Shown: in pieces, positions 42,616-50,775 of the stretch | Position numbering within the stretch: position 1 is the first letter of the stretch | Layout of the letters: each line of letters starts with the position of its first letter | Assembly: GCA_047600765.1 (NCBI GenBank) | Contig: JASGKF010000002.1 | Coordinates: 372,001-436,000, forward strand | DNA length: 64,000 nt | Reading direction: 5' to 3' | DNA from: Viridibacterium sp047600765 | GTDB taxonomy: Bacteria > Pseudomonadota > Gammaproteobacteria > Burkholderiales > Rhodocyclaceae | Made by a program: the position numbers and the translations under genes | Notes under the pieces: generated by a model | The model's input: only the letters and a program-made list of their open reading frames with translations | Databases searched by the model: none | What the model was told of the DNA's origin: nothing

Positions 42616-42743
42616 TTCCGCCGAGTTAAGGACAACTTGCAGGGCGGGGTCGCCGGACCAGTCGGGCTGACCAACAAATTCTGCTAAAGCGTCGCCTGCT
42701 CATGACCCCGAAGCTGGCCTCGCGCCATCAACGGGGTTTTTTG
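42616..42743 (+). promoter_or_regulatory. metK leader with mutually exclusive terminator and antiterminator
   Basis: A terminator hairpin lies just before the metK ribosome binding site: ACCCCG (42705-42710) pairs with CGGGGT (42732-42737), with an inner GGC/GCC pair, and a T-run follows. Upstream, CGGGGTC (42645-42651) can instead pair perfectly with GACCCCG (42704-42710). The two pairings exclude each other, the mark of a transcription-attenuation leader. I do not recognise the 52-base segment between as a known riboswitch class; regulation by SAM, methionine or a protein is inference. Confidence 0.65.
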
Positions 42744-42758
42744 TTTCAGGAGCAGAAC

Positions 42759-43925
42759 ATGGCAAATGAGTATCTCTTCTCGTCCGAATCGGTGTCGGAA
42801 GGCCATCCGGACAAGGTTGCCGACCAGATTTCCGATTCCATCCTCGACGCGATCCTCGCCGTCGACCCGCGCGGCCGCGTGGCCTGCGAAACCCTGGTTT
42901 CCACCGGTCTGGTCGTGATCTCGGGTGAAATCACCACCACCGGCCACATCAATTACCGCGAAATCGCACAGGACACCGTGCGCCGCATCGGCTACGACAG
43001 CTCGGACATCGGTTTCGACTACAAGAGCTGCGCCATCCTGACCGCCATCAATCGCCAGTCGCCCGACATCGCTCAGGGCGTGAACGAAGGCGAAGGCCTT
43101 GACCTCGAACAGGGCGCCGGCGACCAGGGCCTGATGTTCGGCTACGCCTGCAACGAAACGCCCAGCCTGATGCCGCTGCCGATCTACTACGCGCACCGCA
43201 TCATGCAGCGCCAGGCCGAAGTGCGTAAGGACGGCCGCCTGCCCTGGCTGCGCCCGGACGCCAAGAGCCAGCTGACCGTGAAGTACGTCGACGGCAAGCC
43301 GGTCGGCATCGACACTGTGGTCGTGTTGACCCAGCACAGCCCCGAGGTGTCGCATGCCCAGCTGTCCGAGGCCGTGATCGAAGAGATCATCAAGCCCGTT
43401 CTGCCCAAGGAACTGCTCGGCGCCAACGTGAAGTACCTGGTCAACCCGACGGGTCGCTTTGTCGTCGGCGGCCCGCACGGCGACTGCGGCCTGACCGGCC
43501 GCAAGATCATCGTCGACACCTACGGCGGCATGGGCCGTCACGGTGGTGGCGCCTTCTCCGGCAAGGATCCGTCCAAGGTCGACCGCTCGGCTGCCTATGC
43601 CGGTCGTTACGTGGCAAAGAACATCGTTGCTGCCGGCCTGGCCGACCGCATCGAGGTGCAGGTGGCTTACGCCATCGGCGTGGCCCGCCCTGTGTCGCTG
43701 AACGTCAACACCTTCGGCACCGGCAAGATCAGCGACGACAAGATCGTTGCTCTGATCGAGAAGCACTTTGACCTGCGTCCCAAGGGCATCATCCAGTCGC
43801 TCAACCTGCTGCGCCCGATCTACACCAAGACCGCCGCCTACGGTCACTTCGGCCGCGACGAGCCGGAGTTCACGTGGGAGGCCACGGACAAGGCGGCTGC
43901 GCTGCGCGCAGACGCCGGTCTGTAA
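42759..43925 (+). CDS. metK: S-adenosylmethionine synthetase
   Basis: 388 residues from the ATG at 42759, chosen by the AGGAG 8 bases before it. The enzyme makes SAM from methionine and ATP. Visible motifs are the N-terminal SSESVSEGHPDKVADQISD, the adenosine/methionine-binding GAGDQGLMFGYAC and the phosphate loop GGGAFSGKDPSKVDRSAAY. Length and sequence are as expected. Transcription is probably controlled by the leader upstream. The last 32 bases of coding sequence plus stop region are repeated at 44057-44088. Confidence 0.98.
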   Translation: MANEYLFSSESVSEGHPDKVADQISDSILDAILAVDPRGRVACETLVSTGLVVISGEITTTGHINYREIAQDTVRRIGYDSSDIGFDYKSCAILTAINRQSPDIAQGVNEGEGLDLEQGAGDQGLMFGYACNETPSLMPLPIYYAHRIMQRQAEVRKDGRLPWLRPDAKSQLTVKYVDGKPVGIDTVVVLTQHSPEVSHAQLSEAVIEEIIKPVLPKELLGANVKYLVNPTGRFVVGGPHGDCGLTGRKIIVDTYGGMGRHGGGAFSGKDPSKVDRSAAYAGRYVAKNIVAAGLADRIEVQVAYAIGVARPVSLNVNTFGTGKISDDKIVALIEKHFDLRPKGIIQSLNLLRPIYTKTAAYGHFGRDEPEFTWEATDKAAALRADAGL

Positions 43926-44088
43926 GCGAAGCGAACAGACCCGGCCCGCGAGGGCCGAGGAGTCAGTGCTTCGAGGAGTGATGGCTTAGCCATCACGACT
44001 CAAAATGACCTGATCGAAGGCCGCGAGAGCGGCCTTCGTCACGAGCGGGGCGAGTGGGCTGCGCTGCGCGCAGACGCCGGTCTGTAAG
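43895..44088 (+). repeat. Direct repeat of the metK 3' end with intervening hairpin-rich segment
   Basis: The 32 bases at 43895-43926 (end of metK, from GGCTGCGCTGCG through CTGTAAG) recur identically at 44057-44088. The 130 bases between contain two perfect hairpins: GTGATGGC-TTA-GCCATCAC (43978-43996) and GAAGGCCGC-GAGA-GCGGCCTTC (44016-44037). It looks like a repeat element that entered by, or later caused, a local duplication. Confidence 0.75.
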
Positions 44089-44108
44089 CCGTCAGTTGCT
44101 GATCAGAC

Positions 44109-44139
44109 AAAGGGCCGCGCAAGCGGCCCTTTTTGTTTG
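44109..44139 (+). terminator. Rho-independent terminator of metK
   Basis: The stem GGGCCGC/GCGGCCC with a GCAA loop, flanked by AAA and TTTTT, is a strong terminator. It lies after the duplicated metK tail. Confidence 0.9.
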
Positions 44140-44247
44140 CCCCGGGTTTGTCGCGAGATCGATCTCAAGACCGCTGTCGCACTGCCGTAAAAAAGGGATG
44201 CGGACAGCCACTTGCTGGCCGCGCAATGCCCGGCCTCGCCAAACCTC

Positions 44248-45495
44248 ATGCTCAAACGCGTTCGCGCAGATCAGCTCCGTCTCGGGATGTTCGTCCATGA
44301 ACTCTGTGGTTCCTGGCTGGAACATCCATTCTGGCGTTCGTCTTTCAAGCTGTCGGCCGCCAAGGATCTGGAACGCATCCGCAAGAGCGGTATCCGCGAA
44401 GCCTGGATCGATATCTCCAAGGGGCTGGACGTTCCGGCGGACGAAGATGCGGGCGTGAGCCAGGAGGAAGCCGAGGCCGTCGTCGAGCAGGAGCTTAACG
44501 AGATGGCGCGCGTGCAGCGCAGCGTCGAGCCCTGTTCGATGGCCGAAGAGCTGCAACGCGCGACGAATATCTGCCACAGGTCCCGCGAGGCCGTGGCCTC
44601 GATGTTCAACGAAGCACGCATGGGCAAGGCGCTCGATGCCGACGACGCCATGCCGCTGGTGGAAGAGATCGCAGGTTCCGTGATGCGGAACCCCGGCACG
44701 CTGATCAGCCTGGCGCGCCTGAAGACCAAGGACGACTACACCTACATGCATTCGGTGGCCGTCTGCGCCCTGATGGTCGCGCTGGCCCGCCAGTTGCGCC
44801 TCGATGAGCAGCAGACCCGTGAGGCTGGCATGGCGGGCTTGCTGCATGACGTGGGCAAGATGTACATCCCGCCTGAGGTGCTGAACAAGCCGGGCAAGCT
44901 GACCGACAACGAATTCGGCATCGTGCGCAAACACCCGGAAGAGGGCTGGCGCATGCTCAAGGAAGGCAAGGGCGTGGGTGAAATCACGCTCGACGTCTGC
45001 CTGCATCATCACGAGAAGATGGATGGCACGGGCTATCCGCACAAGCTGGCAGGCGAGGAAATCAGCCTGTTTGCCCGCATGGGGGCCGTCTGCGACGTCT
45101 ATGACGCCATCACGTCCAATCGCCCGTACAAGCGCGGCTGGGACCCGGCGGAATCCCTGCGCAAGATGACCGAGTGGTGCAAGGGGCATTTCGACGAAGC
45201 GATCTTCCACGCCTTCGTGCGCAGCCTGGGCATCTATCCCACGGGGTCTCTCGTCCGCTTGCAGTCCGGGCGCATTGCCGTGGTGGTCGAGCAGTCGCGC
45301 GACTCCTTGCTGGCGCCCGTGGTACTGGCCTTCTATTCGACGAAGAGCAACGAGCGTTTCGAGCCGGTGCTGATCGATCTCTCCGACAAATCCAGCAAGG
45401 ACGCCATCGCCAGCCGCGAGGACCCGGACAAATGGAAATTCCCCGATCTGGACATGTTGTGGATGGGGGAAATGACGTCGGGGGAAAATGCCTGA
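44248..45495 (+). CDS. HD-GYP domain c-di-GMP phosphodiesterase
   Basis: 415 residues from the ATG at 44248. The N-terminal 120 residues match the DUF3391 region that often precedes HD-GYP (LKRVRADQLRLGMFVHELCG, GIREAWIDISKGLDV). The HD-GYP domain has MHSVAVCALMVALARQL, the HD pair in GLLHDVGKMYIPPEVLNKPG, and HHHEKMDGTGYPHKLAGEE for the GYP part. All metal-binding residues appear present, so it should hydrolyse c-di-GMP. It is the only HD-GYP gene in the window; a GGDEF gene lies at 60.5 kb. Confidence 0.93.
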   Translation: MLKRVRADQLRLGMFVHELCGSWLEHPFWRSSFKLSAAKDLERIRKSGIREAWIDISKGLDVPADEDAGVSQEEAEAVVEQELNEMARVQRSVEPCSMAEELQRATNICHRSREAVASMFNEARMGKALDADDAMPLVEEIAGSVMRNPGTLISLARLKTKDDYTYMHSVAVCALMVALARQLRLDEQQTREAGMAGLLHDVGKMYIPPEVLNKPGKLTDNEFGIVRKHPEEGWRMLKEGKGVGEITLDVCLHHHEKMDGTGYPHKLAGEEISLFARMGAVCDVYDAITSNRPYKRGWDPAESLRKMTEWCKGHFDEAIFHAFVRSLGIYPTGSLVRLQSGRIAVVVEQSRDSLLAPVVLAFYSTKSNERFEPVLIDLSDKSSKDAIASREDPDKWKFPDLDMLWMGEMTSGENA

Positions 45496-45542
45496 TCGTC
45501 GGAGTAACAAGGGTCAGGCTGTGAATCGCTTCGCAGGCTGGC

Positions 45543-45548
45543 TATAAT
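45543..45548 (+). promoter_or_regulatory. -10 element for the SAH riboswitch/ahcY transcript
   Basis: A perfect TATAAT lies 12 bases before the first riboswitch base pair, so transcription should start near 45555. The -35 is not obvious. Confidence 0.65.
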
Positions 45549-45554
45549 GCTGCA

Positions 45555-45650
45555 GTTTCCGAGGAGCGCTGCGAGGTCGCCTTGACCCCAGGCTCGGAAC
45601 CCGTTGCCCGCGATAGTCATGGGCCGGGTCAGATTCAACGGCGCTCACCT
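45555..45650 (+). promoter_or_regulatory. SAH riboswitch
   Basis: The sequence matches the S-adenosylhomocysteine riboswitch of betaproteobacteria. TTCCGAG (45557) pairs with CTCGGAA (45593) as P1. GAGCGC just inside can pair with GCGCTC (45641-45646) downstream, forming the pseudoknot. The conserved GAGGAGCGCTGCGA and CCAGGCTCGGAA segments are present. It lies about 90 bases before ahcY. SAH binding turns on genes that remove SAH, which fits ahcY-metF directly downstream. Confidence 0.92.
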
Positions 45651-45742
45651 GTTCAACCGTGCCGGGCACGGGTCGAGGGTGAGTCATTCCAGCAGCACAA
45701 ATCCCCCGATCCTGTCTGGCCACACTGTTCCAGGAGAACACC

Positions 45743-47143
45743 GTGGCTCAATTCACTGATTACGTCATTGCCGATCTCAAGCTTGCCGACTGGGGCCGCA
45801 AAGAGATCAAGATCGCCGAAACCGAAATGCCGGGCCTGATGGCCATTCGCGAAGAGTTCGCGAAGACCCAGCCGCTCAAGGGCGCGCGCATCACCGGCTC
45901 GCTGCACATGACCATCCAGACCGCCGTGCTCATCGAGACGCTGACCGCGCTCGGTGCCGAAGTGCGCTGGGCATCGTGCAACATCTTCTCGACGCAGGAT
46001 CACGCTGCAGCTGCCATTGCTGCCGCCAACATCCCCGTGTTCGCCGTCAAGGGCGAAACTCTCGTCGACTACTGGGACTACACGCACCGCATTTTCGAAT
46101 GGGCCGATGGTGGCTACTCGAACATGATTCTCGACGACGGTGGCGACGCGACTCTGCTGCTGCACCTCGGCGCCAAGGCCGAGAAGGATCTGTCGGTCAT
46201 CGCCGATCCGAAGTCGGAAGAAGAAACCATCCTCTTCGCCGCGATCAAGGCCAAGGTGGCTGTCGATCCGACCTGGTACTCGACGCGTCTCGCCAAGATC
46301 AAGGGCGTCACCGAAGAGACCACCACCGGCGTGCATCGCCTGTACCAGATGCACCAGCGTGGTGACCTCAAGTTCCCGGCCATCAACGTCAATGACTCGG
46401 TCACCAAGTCCAAGTTCGACAATCTCTACGGTTGCCGCGAATCGCTGGTCGACGGCATCAAGCGCGCCACCGACGTGATGGTCGCCGGCAAGATCGCTGT
46501 GGTCGCTGGCTATGGCGACGTGGGCAAGGGCTCGGCCCAAGCGCTGCGCGCCCTGTCGGCCCAAGTGTGGGTGACCGAGATCGACCCGATCTGCGCGCTG
46601 CAGGCCGCCATGGAAGGCTACCGCGTCGTGACCATGGAATATGCGGCCGACAAGGCCGACATCTTCGTGACGACCACGGGCAACTTCCACGTCATCACCC
46701 ACGATCACCTCAAGGTGATGAAGAACAACGCCATCGTCTGCAACATCGGCCACTTCGACAACGAAATCGACGTCGCTTCGCTTGAGCAGTACGAGTGGGA
46801 AGAGATCAAGCCGCAGGTCGACCATGTCATCTTCCCCGATGGCAAGCGCATCATCCTGCTGGCCAAGGGCCGCCTCGTGAACCTTGGTTGCGGCACGGGC
46901 CACCCGAGCTACGTGATGTCGTCGAGCTTCGCCAACCAGACCATCGCGCAGATCGAGCTGTTCACCAAGACCGGCGAATACCCGGTCGGCGTCTACACGC
47001 TGCCCAAGCACCTCGACGAGAAGGTTGCACGCCTGCAGCTGAAGACGCTCAACGTGCAGCTGACGACGCTGCGTCCGGATCAGGCCGCCTACATCGGCGT
47101 GCCGGTTGAAGGCCCGTACAAGGCCGACCACTACCGCTATTGA
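45743..47143 (+). CDS. ahcY: S-adenosylhomocysteine hydrolase
   Basis: 466 residues, starting with GTG at 45743 (AGGAG 8 bases before). It splits SAH into adenosine and homocysteine, using bound NAD. Visible motifs are the N-terminal KLADWGRKEIKIAETEMPGL, the catalytic region VNDSVTKSKFDNLYGCRESL, the NAD-binding GYGDVGKGSAQALRA and the C-terminal KADHYRY. Length fits the class with the extra loop found in proteobacteria. It is the direct target of the SAH riboswitch upstream, and metF follows 64 bases later. Confidence 0.98.
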   Translation: MAQFTDYVIADLKLADWGRKEIKIAETEMPGLMAIREEFAKTQPLKGARITGSLHMTIQTAVLIETLTALGAEVRWASCNIFSTQDHAAAAIAAANIPVFAVKGETLVDYWDYTHRIFEWADGGYSNMILDDGGDATLLLHLGAKAEKDLSVIADPKSEEETILFAAIKAKVAVDPTWYSTRLAKIKGVTEETTTGVHRLYQMHQRGDLKFPAINVNDSVTKSKFDNLYGCRESLVDGIKRATDVMVAGKIAVVAGYGDVGKGSAQALRALSAQVWVTEIDPICALQAAMEGYRVVTMEYAADKADIFVTTTGNFHVITHDHLKVMKNNAIVCNIGHFDNEIDVASLEQYEWEEIKPQVDHVIFPDGKRIILLAKGRLVNLGCGTGHPSYVMSSSFANQTIAQIELFTKTGEYPVGVYTLPKHLDEKVARLQLKTLNVQLTTLRPDQAAYIGVPVEGPYKADHYRY

Positions 47144-47151
47144 TGCGGCAT

Positions 47152-47186
47152 CTGCGGCGCGTGCTTGCTTGCAAGGCGCGCCGCAG
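47152..47186 (+). terminator. Hairpin between ahcY and metF
   Basis: The 10-bp stem CTGCGGCGCG/CGCGCCGCAG has a 15-base loop and no T-run. It probably sets relative expression of the two genes or protects the ahcY message. Confidence 0.45.
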
Positions 47187-47207
47187 CTTCTGGAGTTGTG
47201 AAGAGAA

Positions 47208-48047
47208 ATGAGCAAGCCCCATTTCAGTATCGAGTTTTTTCCGCCGGCTACGCCTGAAGGCATGGAGAAGCTGCGTGCCGTGCGTGCGCAACTGTTTACC
47301 CTGGGCCCCGAGTTTTTCTCGGTGACCTATGGCGCTGGCGGTTCGACGCGTGACCGCACCCTGCAGGTCGTGCGCGAAATCCGCGAAGCCGGCCTCGACG
47401 CGGCGCCGCATCTGTCGTGCATCGGCGCAACGCAGGACAGCATCCGCGAACACCTCGCTGAATTCCGCGAGATTGGCGTCAAGCGCATCGTCGCGCTGCG
47501 CGGTGACCTGCCTTCGGGCATGGCCGACCCCGGCGAGTTCCGCTACGCCAACGAGCTGGTCGAGTTCATCCGCAAGGAGTCTGGCAAGGAGTTCATTCTC
47601 GAAGTCGCGTCGTATCCCGAAGTGCATCCGCAGGCGCGCAGCTTCGACGCCGACTTCAAGGCCTTCCTGACCAAGGTGAAGGCCGGTGCGAACTCGTCGA
47701 TCACTCAGTACTTCTACAATGCCGATGCCTACTTCCATTTCGTGGAAGCAGTGCGCGCGGCTGGCATCGACATCCCCATCGTGCCGGGCATCATGCCCAT
47801 CGCCAGCTTCACCAAGCTGTCGCGTTTTTCGGAGAGCTGTGGCGCCGAGATCCCGCAGTGGATGCGCCGCAAGTTCGAAGGCTTTGGTGACGATGCAGAG
47901 AGCGTGCGTGCGTTTGGTCTCGATGTGGTGACTGCGCTGTGTGAACGTTTGTTGGCAGGGGGCGCGCCCAGCCTGCATTTCTATACGCTCAACCAGGCCG
48001 CGCTGACGACTGCGCTGGTGCAGAGATTGGGATTGCAGGTGGTTTGA
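47208..48047 (+). CDS. metF: Methylenetetrahydrofolate reductase
   Basis: 279 residues, typical for the bacterial NADH-dependent enzyme. It reduces 5,10-methylene-THF to 5-methyl-THF for methionine synthesis. Motifs include the N-terminal ISIEFFPP-type segment (here FSIEFFPPATPEGMEKLR), FSVTYGAGGSTRDRTL, the folate-binding LRGDLP and ITQYFYNADAYFHFV. It completes a methyl-cycle cluster with ahcY and metK. A bidirectional terminator follows at 48073. Confidence 0.97.
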   Translation: MSKPHFSIEFFPPATPEGMEKLRAVRAQLFTLGPEFFSVTYGAGGSTRDRTLQVVREIREAGLDAAPHLSCIGATQDSIREHLAEFREIGVKRIVALRGDLPSGMADPGEFRYANELVEFIRKESGKEFILEVASYPEVHPQARSFDADFKAFLTKVKAGANSSITQYFYNADAYFHFVEAVRAAGIDIPIVPGIMPIASFTKLSRFSESCGAEIPQWMRRKFEGFGDDAESVRAFGLDVVTALCERLLAGGAPSLHFYTLNQAALTTALVQRLGLQVV

Positions 48048-48072
48048 CGTCTCGCTGCTGGCAGGAAAAGAA

Positions 48073-48095
48073 AAAGCCCCGTAAGGGGCTTTGTA
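48073..48095. terminator. Bidirectional terminator between metF and the convergent gene
   Basis: The stem AAAGCCCC/GGGGCTTT with a GTAA loop has A-rich and T-rich flanks on both strands. It can end metF and the minus-strand gene at 48106. Confidence 0.9.
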
Positions 48096-48105
48096 CTTTG
48101 ATCGG

Positions 48106-48654
48106 TTAGGTTCCCGCATTGCGATGCCACAGAACCTCGACGTTGGTGAGGTATGTATCCCACCATTGAATTGCAGCAGACGCCACCTGTGTTTCTGGCT
48201 GACCAGCGAAGGGGCCATCGGCGAGTATCGAGACAATTGAGCGATCTGGTAGTTCGGGCGGAACGTTGTAGACCGAGACAATTTGTGTCCCTTTTCTGGC
48301 ATTTGCTAGGTCGAGACCTATTACATTGTCAGGGCTACCATTTCGAATGATCTGCACACGAGTGATGCTGTGCTCGTAGTTCTTCAAGTAGCGATTGCGC
48401 TCGCTCTCAATGAATCCCCAAAAGATTATTGGCTCAGGCTTCGACTGAACTATTTCGTGCCAGCACGTCTGTATCACGCCTTTCAATCGAGAGTCTGTGG
48501 CTGCGTCTACTTTATCGAGTACATGGCCTACGGCTCGTATAGCAGTTACTACCGCAAGCCAGCTCGTACGGAATTGCGGTCCGCCCGATTGATGCGAATG
48601 TTTAGACAGAGCAAATCGTGCGTCTTCGAGGACAAGTCGTGCTCGTGCAGTCAT
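48106..48654 (-). CDS. Hypothetical protein, probably horizontally acquired
   Basis: 182 residues, 14 bases after the ubiB stop on the same strand. No function is recognised. The first half is helical (RARLVLEDARFALSKHS, FRTSWLAVVTAIRAVGHVLD) and contains IFWGFIESERNRYLKNYEH, a pattern I have seen in small orphan proteins of accessory regions. The base composition is clearly lower in GC than both neighbours (for instance 48290-48420), which suggests recent transfer. The start ATG at 48654 has only a weak ribosome binding site. Confidence 0.7.
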   Translation of the reverse strand: MTARARLVLEDARFALSKHSHQSGGPQFRTSWLAVVTAIRAVGHVLDKVDAATDSRLKGVIQTCWHEIVQSKPEPIIFWGFIESERNRYLKNYEHSITRVQIIRNGSPDNVIGLDLANARKGTQIVSVYNVPPELPDRSIVSILADGPFAGQPETQVASAAIQWWDTYLTNVEVLWHRNAGT

Positions 48655-48668
48655 GGCCGCCCTGATTC

Positions 48669-50219
48669 CTAACGCAGGATATGCAAATCACCCAGCAGCA
48701 ACCACAGGGCTGCTGCACCCAGCACAATCAGCGCGACAATCAGTCGTCGGTTTAGCCGCTGCTGCGCCTGCAGGTGCTCGGTCACCATCACGACCTTGCG
48801 CGCAATTTCATCCGCATCTTGATTGAGCGCGCGGTGCAATAGGCGCGGCAGCTGGGGCAAGGTGATGGCCCATTGCGGGGCTTCTTCCTTGAGCTGGCGT
48901 AGCAGGGCGCGCGGGCCGACCTGTTCGCTCATCCAGCGCTCAAGAAAAGGTTTGGCGGTGTCCCACAGGTCGAGCTCGGGATCGAGCTGGCGGCCGAGGC
49001 CTTCGATGTTGAGCAGGGTCTTCTGCAGCAGCACCAGTTGCGGCTGCACTTCCATCTGGAAGCGGCGTGCGGTCTGGAACAGGCGTAGCAGGGTCTTGCC
49101 GAATGAGATGTCTTTCAGCGGCTTGTCGAAGATGGGCTCGCAGACGGCGCGGATGGCGGACTCGAACTCGTCGATACGCGTACCAGCGGGTACCCAGCCG
49201 GCGTCGAGGTGGGCCTGTGCGACGCGTTTGTAATCGCGCTGGAAGAAGGCGAGGAAGTTTTGCGCGAGGTACTGCTTGTCGCGGTCGGTCATGGTGCCCA
49301 TGATGCCGAAGTCGAGTGCGACGTATTGGCCGCGTTGAGCGCCTTCTGTGGCGACGAGGATGTTGCCGGGGTGCATGTCGGCGTGGAAGAAGCCGTCGCG
49401 GAACACCTGGGTGAAGAAGATCTCGACGCCGGCGCGTGACAGCTGACTGAGGTCGACGCCGCGCTCCTGCAGGGTGTCGGTCTGCGAGATAGGCACGCCG
49501 TGCATGCGCTGCATGACCATCACCGACTTGCCACAGAAGTCCCAGTGGATCTCTGGCACCTGCAGCAAGGTCGAGCCCTTGAAATTGCGGCGCAGCTGCG
49601 AGCAGTTGGCGGCTTCGCGCATCAGATCCAGCTCGTCTTCGAGGTGCTTGGCGAACTCGGCGACGACTTCGCGTGGCTTGAGGCGGCGGCCGTCGGCCCA
49701 CAGCTTTTCGAGCAGGCTGGCAGCGGCTTCGAGCAGGGCGATGTCGTTGGCGATGATCTTTTCGATGCCGGGGCGCAGGATCTTGATGGCGACCTCGGTG
49801 CCGTCGGGCAGGGCGCCGAAGTGCACCTGCGCTACCGAGGCGGAGGCCACGGGCTGCATGTCGAAGCGGGCGAAGACTTCGCTGACCGGTCGGCCATACT
49901 CAGCTTCGAGGCAGGCCAGCGCCTGCTCGGTGGGGAAGGGCGGTACGCGGTCCTGCAGGCGGGCCAGTTCGTCGGCCAGCGCGGGGGGCAGCAGGTCGCG
50001 CCGTGTGGACAGCATCTGGCCGAACTTGACGAAGATCGGCCCCAGTGATTCCAGCGCCAGGCGAAGGCGCACTTCGGGCGTCTCGCTGAAGCGCCGGCGT
50101 GGCAGCAGGCTGCGCAGCCACTGGCCGACGCGCGTCGTCGCCGCATGGTCGAGCAGGATCTGGTCGAGGCCATGGCGCAGACCGACGGAGCTGATGCGGG
50201 CGAGGCGGAGGAGGCGCAC
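48669..50219 (-). CDS. ubiB: UbiB-type atypical kinase/ATPase (ubiquinone biosynthesis)
   Basis: 516 residues starting with GTG at 50219. It has the ADCK/ABC1 features: the KxGQ motif in LGPIFVKFGQMLSTR, the A-rich nucleotide loop (PVASASVAQVHFG), the catalytic FFHADMHPGNILV and the DFG-like ALDFGIMG. A single C-terminal membrane helix (LIVALIVLGAAALWLLLG) anchors it to the inner membrane. UbiB is required for ubiquinone synthesis, probably by helping extract lipid intermediates. It is divergent from the DUF805 gene; the usual neighbours ubiE and ubiJ are not beside it. Confidence 0.95.
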   Translation of the reverse strand: MRLLRLARISSVGLRHGLDQILLDHAATTRVGQWLRSLLPRRRFSETPEVRLRLALESLGPIFVKFGQMLSTRRDLLPPALADELARLQDRVPPFPTEQALACLEAEYGRPVSEVFARFDMQPVASASVAQVHFGALPDGTEVAIKILRPGIEKIIANDIALLEAAASLLEKLWADGRRLKPREVVAEFAKHLEDELDLMREAANCSQLRRNFKGSTLLQVPEIHWDFCGKSVMVMQRMHGVPISQTDTLQERGVDLSQLSRAGVEIFFTQVFRDGFFHADMHPGNILVATEGAQRGQYVALDFGIMGTMTDRDKQYLAQNFLAFFQRDYKRVAQAHLDAGWVPAGTRIDEFESAIRAVCEPIFDKPLKDISFGKTLLRLFQTARRFQMEVQPQLVLLQKTLLNIEGLGRQLDPELDLWDTAKPFLERWMSEQVGPRALLRQLKEEAPQWAITLPQLPRLLHRALNQDADEIARKVVMVTEHLQAQQRLNRRLIVALIVLGAAALWLLLGDLHILR

Positions 50220-50391
50220 GAGGGGCGAGGAGGTGGGTAGCTGGAAGGCGGGATGTTAGAGCATTTCGCCGGGGGTTTTCCCGGGGGCGATCAGGCCGAC
50301 AACTTTTGTTGCACGACGGCTTGCACCAATTTCATCTGCTGGCACAATCGCAGCTGCAAGACTGCCGTGACAACTCGTACAAAGGTGGCGC

Positions 50392-50775
50392 ATGTCGATG
50401 TCCTTCCGGGCCCGGTTCCTGTCTCTGCGCGGCCGCCTGCCGCGCGCTGCGTTCAATCTTTCCCTTCTTGCCTGGTTCTGCGTCACGACGGTGCTGTTCG
50501 CCTTCCTCGAAGCGCGCTTCGGCAGCCAGAGCACCCTGTTCCTCTACCCGCCAGCCGGCTGGTGTCTGCTGGCCCTCGTCGCCAAGCGTCTGCATGATCA
50601 TGGCCGTTCGCTGCTGACCCTGTTGTGGGCCTTGATCCCCTTGTTCGGGCCGCTGTATCTGGCGCTCCTGTTGCTGTGCTGGCGTGGTTCGCAGGGCGAG
50701 AACCAGTACGGTGAAGACATCCTGCAACGCGGCGCGGACTACCTGCAGGTGGCTGTGACGGGAGTGCAGGCCTGA
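50392..50775 (+). CDS. DUF805-family inner-membrane protein
   Basis: 127 residues. There are three hydrophobic helices, with the family signatures RGRLPRAAFN near the start and AKRLHDHGRS in the middle, and GENQYGED after the last helix. DUF805 proteins are small membrane proteins of unknown role. Its TGA overlaps the ATG of the next gene by one base, so it belongs to an operon running to about 56505. Confidence 0.85.
   Translation: MSMSFRARFLSLRGRLPRAAFNLSLLAWFCVTTVLFAFLEARFGSQSTLFLYPPAGWCLLALVAKRLHDHGRSLLTLLWALIPLFGPLYLALLLLCWRGSQGENQYGEDILQRGADYLQVAVTGVQA

Noticed and set aside
42616..42704. SAM-II riboswitch reading of the metK leader, because of GCTAAA
   Set aside because: The required P1 hairpin and the GATTTAACC-type loop of SAM-II are absent; only the short GCTAAA matches.
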